Shown here: one piece after another, positions 36,905 to 47,619 of the stretch
How positions within the stretch are numbered: position 1 is the stretch's first letter
How the letters are laid out: every line of letters begins with the position of its first letter
DNA from: Lamellibrachia columna
Taxonomy: Eukaryota > Annelida > Polychaeta > Sabellida > Siboglinidae
Assembly (NCBI GenBank): GCA_963662155.1
Contig: OY759271.1
Location: 35,329,527 to 35,393,526, forward strand
DNA: 64,000 nt
Reading direction: 5' to 3'
Translations under genes and position numbers: made by a program
The notes under the pieces: model-generated
Told to the model about the DNA's origin: nothing
Database searches by the model: none
The model's input: the letters and a program-made list of their open reading frames with translations, nothing else

Positions 36905-37760
36905 CCCTAAAAAAAATATTTATAATAAAATGTAACTGTTGTATTTTAAGAATATGATCTAAAGCATTGAGTTTTTTGTAAAGTGGTTCCCTATGTGAAT
37001 TATGACTACTTAGTGTTATAATTATCAAAGCTTCCTTTTGAAGTTTGATTATTCTATTTGGGTAAAAAAAAACATACCATTACACAATAATTTAGATGTG
37101 GTACAATTAATGAGTTATAAAGTAATAATTTTATTTGTTGAAGTAACACGTTTGACTTTATCTATTGTGACAACTTTTTTAGATCAAACATTTGACTATT
37201 TTTCGGTATGTCTTTTCCAGTTTAAATTTGAATCTAAAATTAAGCCTAAAAATAAATTCCTTTACTTGTTCAATATTTATACTGTCTGTCTTAAGGGTAA
37301 GCACTTGGGCACTTTTATTACCTTTTTAGAAAAGTCATGTATTTCGATTTTTCTATGTTTAATGACAATTTATTTATTTTGAACCATTCAGTTATTTACG
37401 TAGTTCTTCATTTATCATAAATTCTATGTTTTCACTTGATCCACTATTTATTTGGTTTGTTTTGTTACTAAGGTTAAATATTTTTTATTGCAAATTCCAA
37501 AAAATTTGGGAGCTTGGTGGACATTTTATCTCTTTGTTGGGAAGATTGTTTATTGTTTTCTTTATAATTTCCTTGTCAACATATTTAAACATAAAAACAG
37601 TGGTGGTCCGCTTGTTTAGGTAATGTGAGTGATCATATATGCCATTGTATTTAATACTTTTTGCAAGATTTTGGTCTATATTTGTAAAAAAAATTATTTT
37701 ATCTATTTGCCATAACTCTTTTAGCTGTTATTAAGGAATCAGAAGTTTTAAGATATTTAG
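36905..37760 (-). mobile_element. Decayed, internally deleted LINE fragment
   Basis: On the - strand with many stops and shifts: TVFMFKYVDKEIIKKTINNL, later NIEFMINEELRK, GNKSAQVLTL, FLGLILDSNLNWKRHTEK and RIIKLQKEALIIITLSSHNS. The order fits a LINE ORF2 with the polymerase core deleted. Confidence 0.7.
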
Positions 37761-37952
37761 GAAATGTCATAGCTTCTAAGAAATCATAAGAAACTTCAAC
37801 CACATGCATTTCACGAAAATCTTGTCGACGTTCGACGTATTCGCCATCTAGCGATTAAAAATATGCCATTCCGGTAATGTGGGCCGGTGCGGTATTTTTG
37901 CTCGCTCCAACTCGAAAATGAGGTTGTGAGCAGACCATCACTTCCGACAACC

Positions 37953-38117
37953 ATGTCATGGACAAAATGTGTTTTTACGTTCAAATTTATTTTAAGACGT
38001 GTCACAAGTATAAAAAGCGTCATAAAATTTCGTTTTAACAAATATAGCGGAACCGGAGTATTGTTAAGTGTCTTGCCATCTCTCAAGGCTGAAGGGAACT
38101 CGACAAATAATCTTCAG
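37953..38117 (+). CDS. DIABLO: DIABLO exon 1 (presequence)
   Basis: 55 codons, phase 0, donor CTTCAG|gtgctt. Carries the mitochondrial presequence and the region aligned to the IAP-binding motif. Confidence is lower than for later exons because presequences diverge, but frame, length and the GTGVLLS match support it. Confidence 0.75.
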
Positions 38118-41100
38118 GTGCTTGGAATTTGAACGATAATTGGGGATACACTAACGTAAAGGCTGGTTTACGTGAGCGAATTGCGTCCCAGTTGGTCTGG
38201 TGACACCATGTCCGTGCCGCATAATAATGCACAGCTATATTATGCGTGCGTTTAGATGATGAGTTTAGATGAAAGGTCACGACGGGTGCACCTGATGATG
38301 TTGGCTGCTCAGGGCCAGGCTGCTGTCGCAGTGTCGGTCGCTGATTGGTCACTACTTCAAAATCTCGGTCTACTGTCGATAAAATTGGGACCTGTCCCAA
38401 TTTGGCTGACACAAACGTAGCCTCAACTTGGCCTTGCAAACTGGTCTCATATTGCAATGATTTTTACATGATCCATTCTTTCATCGGAATATTGCGTGAC
38501 ATAGATATATCAGCCGACCAGTTGGGCATTTAATCTCTTGTGTAAACCAGCCTTAAGTTAAGGATGTCAACAGATAACGCTGATTCAGTCGGACGAGAAT
38601 CCGTTACGATTTGGCCAATTTTCAACATTGGTACATAAATTTCTTTGCAACATTTATTACTTAAGCACACTTTAACTGATGCTGCTGTCCCTCGGGCTAT
38701 TTATATCTGCCTGTTTTGATGTGGCCCCACTCCGCATTAAGGGGCACCTATTTCAACGACAATGCGGGACACGAGCTCGACGTCCCACATATTAATGTTA
38801 TATATCAAATTACGTCGGGAGCGGTGGTCTACGTGGGGAGCGGTGGTCTAATGGTTAGAGCAACCGCCTGTCGATCGAGAGGACGGTGGTTCGATTCCAC
38901 CTCTGCCGTTTCGAAGCTTGCACAATTTCATTCACCCCATTTTGCCCGTGTCTTTCGGGACACTAAAAGCCGTTGGTCCAAACTCCTGCGTTAGCTCTAG
39001 ATTGGGCTGTTTGGAGTATAACAACTTGAGAAAGCTAATACAATAATCTTATTGCATGGCAAGGCAGAATGCTGGCAGTTTCTGTAATGTTATGAAAACT
39101 GGCAAAAAAATTGTCTCGTTCTCATCATCGTAATATTGTCAAAAAAATTTGCTATCGCAAATGATAAACTTTACATGAGTGAGGTCCTGCAAGAGCTTTG
39201 AAGACACCCACCCTCCTAATTTGAATGTTCGGTAATCTTCGTCAATGGCTTCGGAAAAGATCGCATCCAGATAAATGTATTTCGGTCAGCTTTTTCAAGC
39301 GTTGCTCTGTTCACGTGACCGATGATTGACAGCTGCAAATGAATTCCCCGTGGATTTGCTTTGAAGTTCTGATGTTTGTGGTTTGTCTCCTAAGCAACAG
39401 AATATGCTGGCTGGACTTGTGTAATTTTAACTCTGAATAATTTATATGCTTGTGTGTATGTAGTCTTATGATAACTGCAAAATTATAGTTTGTATTGTTA
39501 AATTAATCAATTTATCTTTTCCTATTAATTAATTTCTTATTCTGTCTGACACAAATGGTAAATATGTATTATATATTGATTGCTGCGCTCATCAGCTTTC
39601 ATTTGATATATTACACACTATGAGCACTGCAACGTTCATTTTGTTTTATTAATTAACTAATCTTATTCAATTAATTAATTTGTTGTTCGTCTACAAAAAA
39701 TTGTAGACACTTCTGATATCTGAGCTTCCCAGCTTCCACTCACAACATTGCATTGTTGATAGTCGCAACAAAATAATTTAAAAAGCAATTGAATTACTTA
39801 ACTTCCCTTAAAAGCATGCAAATTAGGCTAATAAAGATTGGCAAAATGTTAGTTTTTAAAATCTACGACTACAGATCGGTCAATGTGCCACATTTGACAA
39901 ACATTGAACGTAAGTGTTTTTTTATAGCTTCAGTAAAATATGTTTTCTACTTCAGTGTTACCAAAAACAATATATAGTAATTAGTATTTAAGGTCTTTGG
40001 TGTTACTGTATAAGAAATATGAGACCAATAATCTGAAAAATGTGTTAAATTTTACGTCTTCAAAAAATCATATCTCGAAAAGTAGTTGATTTTGAAACTT
40101 GTTTCACATTTAAATTTCTCATGGCTACAGCCATATCATAAAAATATAAGACAAAATAGATCTGCAATTTGAAATTTTCGTTGACATCCCTACTTAAGTA
40201 AACAATAAAATAAGTAGGTAAAATTAAGGATGGGTTGCACTCAGCCAACTCTATTGTAGAATCAGCAAATCTAAATTTCTACTCCCAATGTTTTACAAAT
40301 TCTTGGCGAGGGTCTCACAGGCCAACTATAAAAACCATCTGTGGGCCAAGTTTTCAGAATGCTAATATATAATATGGTGTTTGAATGTCTGCTGTCTGGT
40401 TTATTTTTCTCCCCAAAATTACCAGGATGGTCTTAAGGCAAGGACTTCGGCAAAATTTTTTGCTACTGTACCATTTGAAGGAATGTTTATTTGACTTTAA
40501 TGTTGATTTTAGATTAGCGATTTCCCAAATGTTCCATGTTTACCGCACCGGCTGCCTAATTTAATTAATGCAGTGACATTTCATAGGGCTTTGCCTTTGT
40601 TTTCAGTCTCCAGAATCCAGCAGCCTGATGTCTGTGAACCTCATTAAAAATGCTTCAGTTATGACGATTGATTCAGCGACAGCACTGCTCACACAAACTG
40701 TGACAGCCCTACTAGAAACAGAGGACGACTATGCAGATGTAAGTTTGATGTGCCAAGTTAATAGTTGTCATACATTCCAGGCTAGCATGTGTTTGGTGTT
40801 AGTAACGTGTTACTGAAAATTAATGCTTTGAATGTCTTAATTATTCTTTGTTTAGTTTTACTTCACAGTCGCCCTCTAGGGCCTCTCCTGCAGAAGTAAC
40901 TGCTAAAAATAAAGTATTCCCATTTGTGGAACATCTTTGTAAACATTGCAAGAAAGTGGCATTAATATGCTGATTAATGTGAATTTTACTATACAGTATA
41001 TTATTGCAACATAGGCTATTTTGTGTTGGTCCAGCAGCAGTGTACCTGCTAATAACACCAGTGTATATTTGCCAGGCACTGACCCGACTGGTGGCACTCA

Positions 41101-42935
41101 TGGAGTTGAACTTACAAGTGCTTGGCAACCCAGACCGTTGTGATGCGGTGTGGGACCAGATACTGAACGTGCGCATGCAACTGAACGACATCAAGATACA
41201 AAAAGAGGTGACTAGTCTGTCGAGGCCATGTGATCATAGCCCTAGTCACACAGTGTTTCCTTTTTCATGATCCTCTGCTGTTCTCAAGTAGCTGCTTGAA
41301 TTTTAGGCTTGTCCAATCTTCGATGGTGTCCGACCAAGTCTGCACCTTTTATGAGTTCCATCTTATATATGTTATGTCATAAATCCATGTAAAAAAAATA
41401 CAGGGACATAGTTAATACAATATTACCCTTTACAAATTATGTCAATATTAATTTTTTTAAACTATTTTTCATTGTAGTTTTTCACAACTTTGGGTGATAT
41501 GGAAAACAAACATTTTTAGTATTTTGTTTGGTTGTAATTTTTTATTAAATATTTTGGACAAACTATTTGCTTATCCTAAAAAAGGGGTTTGGCCATTATG
41601 GGTACAATTTTCCAACTCTGAACAACAGAACATTTTAAAACTATATTATATCATGCCAGAAAATTGAATATATCAGGGCAGTGAATCATCAAACCACAAA
41701 ATTGTACGTGCTCGCTCATTTGATACATTATTTCATGCTGATTATTTTTATTACATTTAATAAAGGAACATTTCACCTTAAACACTGACTTTAATTATGG
41801 CCATTCATTAAAATTTGACAAGAAAAATAATATCATGTACCTCATCTTGAAAATATCTACACACAAGCAACAAGAATATAACCTTTTTTCAGAACCTTGA
41901 AATGCTCTTTTCTTGTGCTGAGAAAGTTCTCACCGCTGCAGCAGAGACGGCTTATATCTCAGGTATTTGTTGTTGCAATGTTGATATTTTAATTATAGGA
42001 GAGTAGTCCAAATATACGCTAATACAACTTTAACAATACAAATATGTAATCGCTTTGATCAACTTTAAAAAACCCAAAAAGACGAGGTGTTTACAGAATA
42101 TTACTTGGTACTATATTTAGAAGCGACATTGAAATGATTGGGATTTCCTGCTAAATTGTAATTAGATGTGATCACCGGAAGCCCTATGTGATGATGGTGT
42201 GGCATAACATTAAAACTGTGGAGATAATAATTTTAATAGACGTGTACATTTTTTATCTACTGTCTTACCAGTATAGAGAAAATGAAAAGCAGATATACAT
42301 CAAAGTAATTTTCAAGCAGTGCCGCTTAGAATTTAGATGCAACTACCACTAAATGGCCTTGTGTGGTATTAAGCTTGCTTAACTTTAGTTTTTATTTGTT
42401 TTTATTAGGATCTGATACAATGAATTTATGTCAGCGTTGAGAAGAGCGGAGACAAGAACATGCATACATGCACACATAAACATGCACGAATACACAGATG
42501 CACACACTCACGTGCACACAAGACAGAGAGATGAAGTGAAGAGACCAGGAGAAACTGAAGTAGAGGGGCTGAGAAACAATATATTTCTGCTTTTGAAGGA
42601 GAACTAGCATAACAAATCTCTGTTCATTATTTGAATGTAATTTCACATGGAAACGTATATAAATTTTTATTAATACAGGGAACTAAACTGTTGTGGCTAC
42701 TCCCGCAGGTGCGAGTTACGCTGGTGTTGCAGCCAGCGAGCGGCTGCACTCGGCCAAGAGCCAACTGGAACGTGCGAGGAAAGTATCAACAGCGGCTGAG
42801 CAAGACCTGAATGCAATGGAAGTGAAGTCAATCCACGCAGTAAGTTCACATGCCAAGGACACATCCAACACGAGACAGAAGACACAGAAACAGCCAGAGG
42901 AATATGATGATGACAAGTATAGCAATGACAGTTAA
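37953..42935 (+). CDS. DIABLO: Smac/DIABLO homologue
   Basis: Mitochondrial intermembrane protein that, once released, relieves IAP inhibition of caspases. Exons 37,953-38,117; 40,607-40,738; 41,076-41,207; 41,893-41,962 and 42,709-42,935 have consistent phases (0, 0, 0, 1) and give 241 aa; human DIABLO has 239. Residues 1-38 are a basic, non-acidic presequence (MSWTKCVFTFKFILRRVTSI). The helical bundle follows: MTIDSATALLTQTVTALLE, VWDQILNVRMQLNDIK, AAAETAYISGASYAGVAASE, then RQKTQ near the end, matching the family along its length. The site equivalent to GFGVTLC-AVPI in human reads GTGVLLS-VLPS (33-43), so the alanine that starts the IAP-binding motif is missing. An upstream in-frame ATG exists at 37,887, but 37,953 has the better context (aaccATG). 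Confidence 0.9.
38160..38553. mobile_element. PIF/Harbinger-like MITE (394 bp) in DIABLO intron 1
   Basis: Left end aggctggtttacgtgagcg and inverted right end aggctggtttacacaagaga are alike, and similarity continues inward (cagttggtc / caactggtc). Flanked by taa on both sides (38,157-38,159 and 38,554-38,556), the 3-bp target duplication usual for PIF/Harbinger. No transposase inside. It starts about 40 bp after the exon 1 donor. Confidence 0.75.
38819..38985 (+). mobile_element. tRNA-Asp-like SINE (copy 1)
   Basis: A tRNA-like head: A box tggtctaatgg (38,844-38,854), ccgcctgtcgatcgag resembling a tRNA-Asp anticodon stem with gtc, and a perfect B box ggttcgattcc (38,888-38,898). The body includes caccccattttgcccgtgtc and aaaagccgttggtcc. 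A partial extra gcggtggtctacgtgg precedes the head; the same doubling is present in the copy at 26,690. Confidence 0.85.
38990..40600. other. DIABLO intron 1, remainder
   Basis: AT-rich; no further recognised feature. Confidence 0.5.
40607..40738 (+). CDS. DIABLO: DIABLO exon 2
   Basis: Acceptor tgttttcag|TCTCC, donor GCAGAT|gtaagt. Encodes SPESSSLMSVNLIKNASVMT and following helix. Confidence 0.9.
41076..41207 (+). CDS. DIABLO: DIABLO exon 3
   Basis: Acceptor tttgccag|GCACTG, donor AAAGAG|gtgact. Encodes ALTRLVALMELNLQVLGN and the VWDQI helix. Confidence 0.92.
41210..41890. other. DIABLO intron 3
   Basis: AT-rich intronic DNA; nothing recognised. Confidence 0.5.
41893..41962 (+). CDS. DIABLO: DIABLO exon 4
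   Basis: A 70-nt exon; acceptor tttttcag|AACCTT, donor ATCTCAG|gtattt. Encodes NLEMLFSCAEKVLTAAAET and joins to exon 5 as IS-G-AS. Confidence 0.9.
41965..42705. other. DIABLO intron 4
   Basis: AT-rich intronic DNA with a short CA-rich patch (42,460-42,525). Confidence 0.5.
42709..42935 (+). CDS. DIABLO: DIABLO exon 5 (C-terminus)
   Basis: Acceptor tcccgcag|GTGCGAG to the TAA at 42,933. Encodes GASYAGVAASERLHSAKS through RQKTQ and an acidic tail. An internal gtaagt at about 42,841 is not used as a donor, because read-through keeps the conserved RQKTQ. Confidence 0.92.
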
Positions 42936-44523
42936 GATGCTGTTCAACACGTAATATGTAAATATCACCACACATGCATTCAGTACATGTATCTGGAATA
43001 CACCACAAGTGTATGCTGCCTACAAGCATGGATGATTACGGGACTCAATTGCATGGCCTGTGACCAGTATATTACACAAAACGGTGATTTTTGCTAGCAA
43101 TGTCATAATTATGTGCAACAGTGCAATAACCCCAAAAGTGCTATACAACAAATTTTCTTTCCATTTTCAAAAATGGTCACTAGGTGTCTCTACTTTCACT
43201 CCAGTCACCAATGACACTTTTGGGGTTAGTACAAAGTAATTTTCTTAGACTGCATTATCATTGTCAAACTTCAATTTTCTCTCCAATAGCACTTTTGTGT
43301 TTATTGCATTGATGTGCACAATTATTCCAGACCTACTGATAGCCATTTGCTGGTCATTTCAGTGAACAGGAACAATGTATGTTGCTGGTTCTGGCAGCTC
43401 TGGTTTAAAAATTATATACACTGTAGCATGTATTGGCACCTACTAATATTGTGATGTTGTATACAGTTGCCTAAGCCATATACTTGATCCTCAAACAATG
43501 GATGGTGATGTAGTCAGCAGGTAGTCAGACTAACTAGGTATTAATGACATTGTAAAGGGTTTACATAGTTCAATGCATGATATTTTATTGGACGCAGAAT
43601 AACAATTAGTCCCACTACTAGCACACATGCACGAGGCCAAAATGGTTAGATTATTTCTCCAATTGAAATTTATTCTAAATGTAAAAATGTGTTAACTGTT
43701 GTTTTCATATTCTGCAATTTTAATTAAGTGTCAACATGCTTCAACATTACATGTGACTATCGACACACAATGACCAGTGACTTGCAAAACAGTGTTGTGT
43801 GGTTCTTATAACGTGCATCATATATCCGTTTTGGATAATTCAGTGCACAAGAGCAGTTAATATTCATGATTCTAACATTGGTTTTATCTGCCTATTATCA
43901 CGTACCTAATTATACATAATCAAATAAATTAATCAATATTGTAATTATTAAAAACTGCGTATGACACAATAGGATATAACACCCGAGTTGTGCTCACTCA
44001 TACACGGAAAACAATAGTCAGTTCGTGATAGTATATTTATTTCATAAAAACAAAATGTACATACAGTCTGCGAAATAGTTTCCAATGCTTTCCAAAGAAA
44101 TTATGAAAGGGGATATGGCAACTTGCATCTCAAAGTGAAGCAGATCAACGAGCCCAATGTTGGTTTCAATTCTAATAGGGCAGGTGCCTGGCCGAAAATG
44201 GGAGTGTCAACAAACAATTTATGTTCATCTGCATCATTTGGTTATGAAATATTGATGTGTGGTTTGATGCACCTGATTCATCGGAAAGCGATAACTTGAG
44301 CTATCAAGATGTTTGCATGCGAAGACCGCATTGATCCTCATTTGTGACCTTGACATTTGATGTAGTTGCCAACATTTGTTGTTTAGACAATACTAAACAC
44401 TTGCCTTTGTCCACAAAATTCTACTTCAAACGCACAATTTTTTGAAGTTCACAAATGTTTTTTTATAAAAACTATGGTAACAAAAACAATTATAATGGAT
44501 TCAACAAACTGTCTCTTGGGAAA
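42936..44523. other. DIABLO 3' region and convergent intergenic DNA
   Basis: The stretch between two convergent genes. AATAAA at about 43,923 (+) is a possible DIABLO polyadenylation signal. The tcacttttggggtta/cccaaaagtg pair at 43,128-43,225 is a loose inverted repeat. No other gene seen. Confidence 0.45.
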
Positions 44524-44529
44524 TTTATT
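44524..44529 (-). promoter_or_regulatory. Candidate ISOC2 polyadenylation signal
   Basis: AATAAA on the - strand about 21 nt after the ISOC2-like stop codon, implying a very short 3' UTR. Confidence 0.5.
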
Positions 44530-44549
44530 ATGTAATTGAGAGAAAGCAT

Positions 44550-44709
44550 TCAGTGGGACAGAAGGCCACTATCAGGTGCAGGGTCCATGATCAGTTTCTG
44601 AACATCACGGAACTTTGGATTGGCAGCGTCCTTCAACAGTTGCAGTAGCAGACTCTCGCTAGTTGTCAGGAACGCTCCGGCATCTCTCATTCTCTGCAGG
44701 GCGTACATC
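44550..44709 (-). CDS. ISOC2: ISOC2-like exon 4
   Basis: 160 nt to TGA; acceptor gtcacag|GATGTA. Encodes [20 protein letters not shown] to [10 protein letters not shown]. Confidence 0.95.
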
Positions 44710-47547
44710 CTGTGACGACACATCGTACATCGGTAACATCAGAGCTAATTCCTCAGTACACCATCAAATGTTTGTGACCGTTTAAAGTTCATGATTTACG
44801 CATTTTTAAAAACGCAAGCATTTTATTTTTCAGCGCAAAAATCTCCACTTCTTTGTGATATAAGCATCCATCATTCCAGTTAGGTCCAGATGTACAATAT
44901 TGTTTTCAATGGATTTCTCTTATGGGAAAATATTTTACCAATTTAAGCCAGACGTTTTATGGGCAGATTTTACCAGAAAGCGGTGTCTGGAATGGGAATA
45001 AAAATAAAATACCAGGAAATCATAGTGTCATGTGATATAAGGGTTTAAACGGCACTCATCTAGCGAAAACACAGTGTTCCAAGAAGGCAAACTTGTTAAG
45101 CACTCATTTGGGTGGTCATCTAAAACAAGAACCATCTTCTAAAAGATTGCATTGAAAATGTAAACATAATTTTATTTAATTCAGTAGTCAGTACAAAACC
45201 AGTACAACTTAAATTCAAGATTCTTTCCTTCCTTTCTTTCTAGCCTGCCTGTTCTGTCTGATATCTATCATGAAATTCCTAGGGAGGTGTTAAAAAACAA
45301 GGGAAAGGGGTTGTTTTTCAAAGGATGAAAAGGGGTCTCGAGATCCAAATGGGGTGTTTCTGTGGAAAAGGGGTACAGAAATTAAATGTGAATTCTTCTG
45401 TATTGCTGTAACTGTATTGCTGTTTGGTTCCACAAGGAGTTTTTCTTTCATCAACAGTAAAAACATAAAAAATTTCGGTTTAACATGTGCAGTTGATAAA
45501 TCATGGCATCAGCGGCAATAAAAAAGGGCACATTTTCTATTTTATTTTTATTCTATATCCAGGAAATTCATGTCAGTGTAAAACATAAAATAAAAAAGTA
45601 TGGCCTTAGACAAAATTAAAATTGGACCAAGGCCATGCAAAATGTACAATTATCATAAACAGACTCGTTCTTGTACTGTGTTCGCTTCAACCAACATACC
45701 AAAGACTGATTATGGAATCAGTGTTTCAAATGGTGCAACCCACAATGTGACAGTTGCAACCACAATGGTGAAACCCACAATGTGACAGTTGCAACCATGA
45801 TGGTGAAACCTATAATGTGACAGTTGCAACCATGATGGTATGCAACCCACAATGTGACAGTTGCAACCATGATGGTATAATCATAATGGTCAATCCTGCA
45901 TGATAATTGGTTGGATGAGTTCCAGCACAATAATAATTACATTTCTATGCTGAAAGGTGGAGTGAGGATGTTATGCACAGATTGAGACAGTATTTAATAA
46001 ATCTGTTTGAACCAATTGTTTACCTATCCACCATGTTGCGTGAAGACACGGCGTCCACTAACACATGGACATCATAGTCTTTCTCCAGGAGGTCTAACAC
46101 GGTCTGCTGGATACATGCATGGGCCTCGATCCCACATAACATGATACTCTTGGCTGCAGTGAGTATGTGACATGATTAGTGATAACAAATATATTGTCAT
46201 ATTGATGTGACCACCACTGAAACTATAGCAAACTGATCCTAGTGTGAAAGAATGACAATAAATTCACACAAAAACAATAACACTTCCTGCTTTCTAAAAC
46301 AGATAAGCAACAGTGACATTAAGATGAATAAATATAAAATAAAATTAAAATAAATTACTTGCCAACCAAGCAAAAGGGCACTCGTATTTTCCTCAAATCA
46401 AGATTATGAAATGAAAAAGTAAGTCATGCAAAAAATACAATCCAATTACTGGGTAATAATGACATAAAGATACAATCACTGGAATATTATAATTGTCCTG
46501 AGAACTTCTTATTAATACTACAGAAGTTATGTTATAATATGGCAGCAGACATTACCGAGCAGGTAATTTTGTAAAAAAGTTATAAAGGAATATTTGCCAA
46601 GTCTGAATCAGAAAAAAATGGCCAACCACCTCATTTATATTGGCAAAAAGGTAATATCATAGCCCTAGCCTGTAAATAAAATGATAATGCATGCGGAAAT
46701 AGTTACCTTCTAACTTCTTCATGTGCTCCTCTACAGCTGGTATAAGCATTGAGAAGCTGGTCTTTGGAAACACAGGACACTGACTGACATCCAACTCAGA
46801 GACAGTTGGACCAAGACCTGCAAAATGTACAATTATACACAGACTCGTTCTTGTACTTCAACCAACATAACAAAGACTGATTATGGAATCAGTATTTCAA
46901 ATGGTGCAACCCACAATGTAACAGTTGCAACCACGACGGTGCAACCTACAATGACAGCCAATGCCATGGCAATGCGATGTGACAGCTGCAACCACAATGC
47001 CAATGCGGCGATGGTGCAACATATTACGACAATGTGACAGCTGCAACAACAATGGTACAACCAAATATTGTATAGCAGAGAAAATGAAAAACTGTGTTTG
47101 ATTATAGTGCAAAGCATTGCCTTAATCTAACTTTAGTCTTATGATCGAAATGTAGCTTTGAGTTGTGTGTGTTACTTGTATAGTTGTGACGCCGGTAATA
47201 ACGCCTAAATTAAATAGGATTTAGTCAAAGACCCATCCCTCGATGACAGTATTCTTGTCACCAACCGGACAAAAATGTAACTTCAACCATAACTTGTCCG
47301 ACTTTTCATAATGTTATAACATAGACACGTTAGTGGACGATAAAATAGTGAACGGGAAACCTTTGGGATACTGTTCAGTGACTATAACAGGAACGTCAAG
47401 AATATCGGCCGTTTGCAGCATCCTCTGTGCCACTTGAAGTACTTCGGGATAATATGAGATGGTTGCGCGAAACTTTTCCTGCATGTCACACAGGAAAAGA
47501 GCCGAACTTCGCACCGCAATCTTTCCGAGGCTCTTCGCCTTCGTCAT
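44550..47547 (-). CDS. ISOC2: Isochorismatase-domain protein (ISOC2-like)
   Basis: A cysteine hydrolase-fold protein; animal ISOC1/ISOC2 are poorly characterised and the substrate is unknown. Exons 47,547-47,361; 46,817-46,707; 46,153-46,024 and 44,709-44,550 join with phases 1, 1, 2 into 195 aa, against 205 for human ISOC2. The family catalytic triad is present: Asp21 in [10 protein letters not shown], Lys81 in FPKTSFSM, Cys113 in [26 protein letters not shown] and the C-terminal [22 protein letters not shown] also match the ISOC2 pattern. ATG 47,547 was chosen because it leaves the usual short leader; 47,580 and 47,619 are alternative in-frame starts and would give a longer leader (a mitochondrial presequence is possible). 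Confidence 0.93.
44712..45620. other. ISOC2-like intron 3, part
   Basis: AT-rich intronic DNA with no recognised feature. Confidence 0.5.
45627..45889. repeat. Duplicated exon-edge segment plus 35-bp tandem repeat
   Basis: 45,627-45,760 copies the sequence at 46,806-46,935 (shared gcaaaatgtacaattat, acagactcgttcttgtact, ttatggaatcag, aatggtgcaacccacaatgt). It includes a decayed copy of the ISOC2 exon 2 acceptor. It runs into about four copies of a 35-bp unit containing caatgtgacagttgcaacca. Confidence 0.8.
46024..46153 (-). CDS. ISOC2: ISOC2-like exon 3
   Basis: 130 nt; acceptor tcactgcag|CCAAG, donor GGATAG|gtaaac. Contains the nucleophile Cys in CGIEAHAC and [11 protein letters not shown]. 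Confidence 0.95.
46154..46706. other. ISOC2-like intron 2
   Basis: AT-rich; nothing recognised. Confidence 0.5.
46707..46817 (-). CDS. ISOC2: ISOC2-like exon 2
   Basis: 111 nt; acceptor ttttgcag|GTCTTGG, donor TAGAAG|gtaact. Contains the catalytic Lys (FPKTSFSM). Confidence 0.92.
46806..46935. repeat. Parent copy of the ISOC2 exon-edge duplication
   Basis: Spans the first bases of exon 2 and the adjacent end of intron 1; duplicated at 45,627-45,760 in intron 3. Beyond it, degenerate gcaaccacaatg-type repeats continue to about 47,060. Confidence 0.8.
47361..47547 (-). CDS. ISOC2: ISOC2-like exon 1
   Basis: Donor CCCAAAG|gtttcc, a weak but in-frame site that gives QYPK-G-LGPTV with exon 2. 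Contains the catalytic Asp (LCDMQEKF). Confidence 0.88.
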
Positions 47548-47619
47548 TGTTGATGGTAAGATGATACCCGACCGTGACATGACGATGGACGCAGAATATA
47601 CACCAGCAGATGGCAGCAC

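Noticed and set aside
38833..38905. A genuine tRNA-Asp gene
   Set aside because: Head stems are imperfect, a doubled A box precedes it and a matching body follows, repeated at 26,690; it is a SINE.
44550..47547. Isochorismatase gene as a bacterial transfer
   Set aside because: It has four spliced exons and the full ISOC2 pattern found throughout animals.
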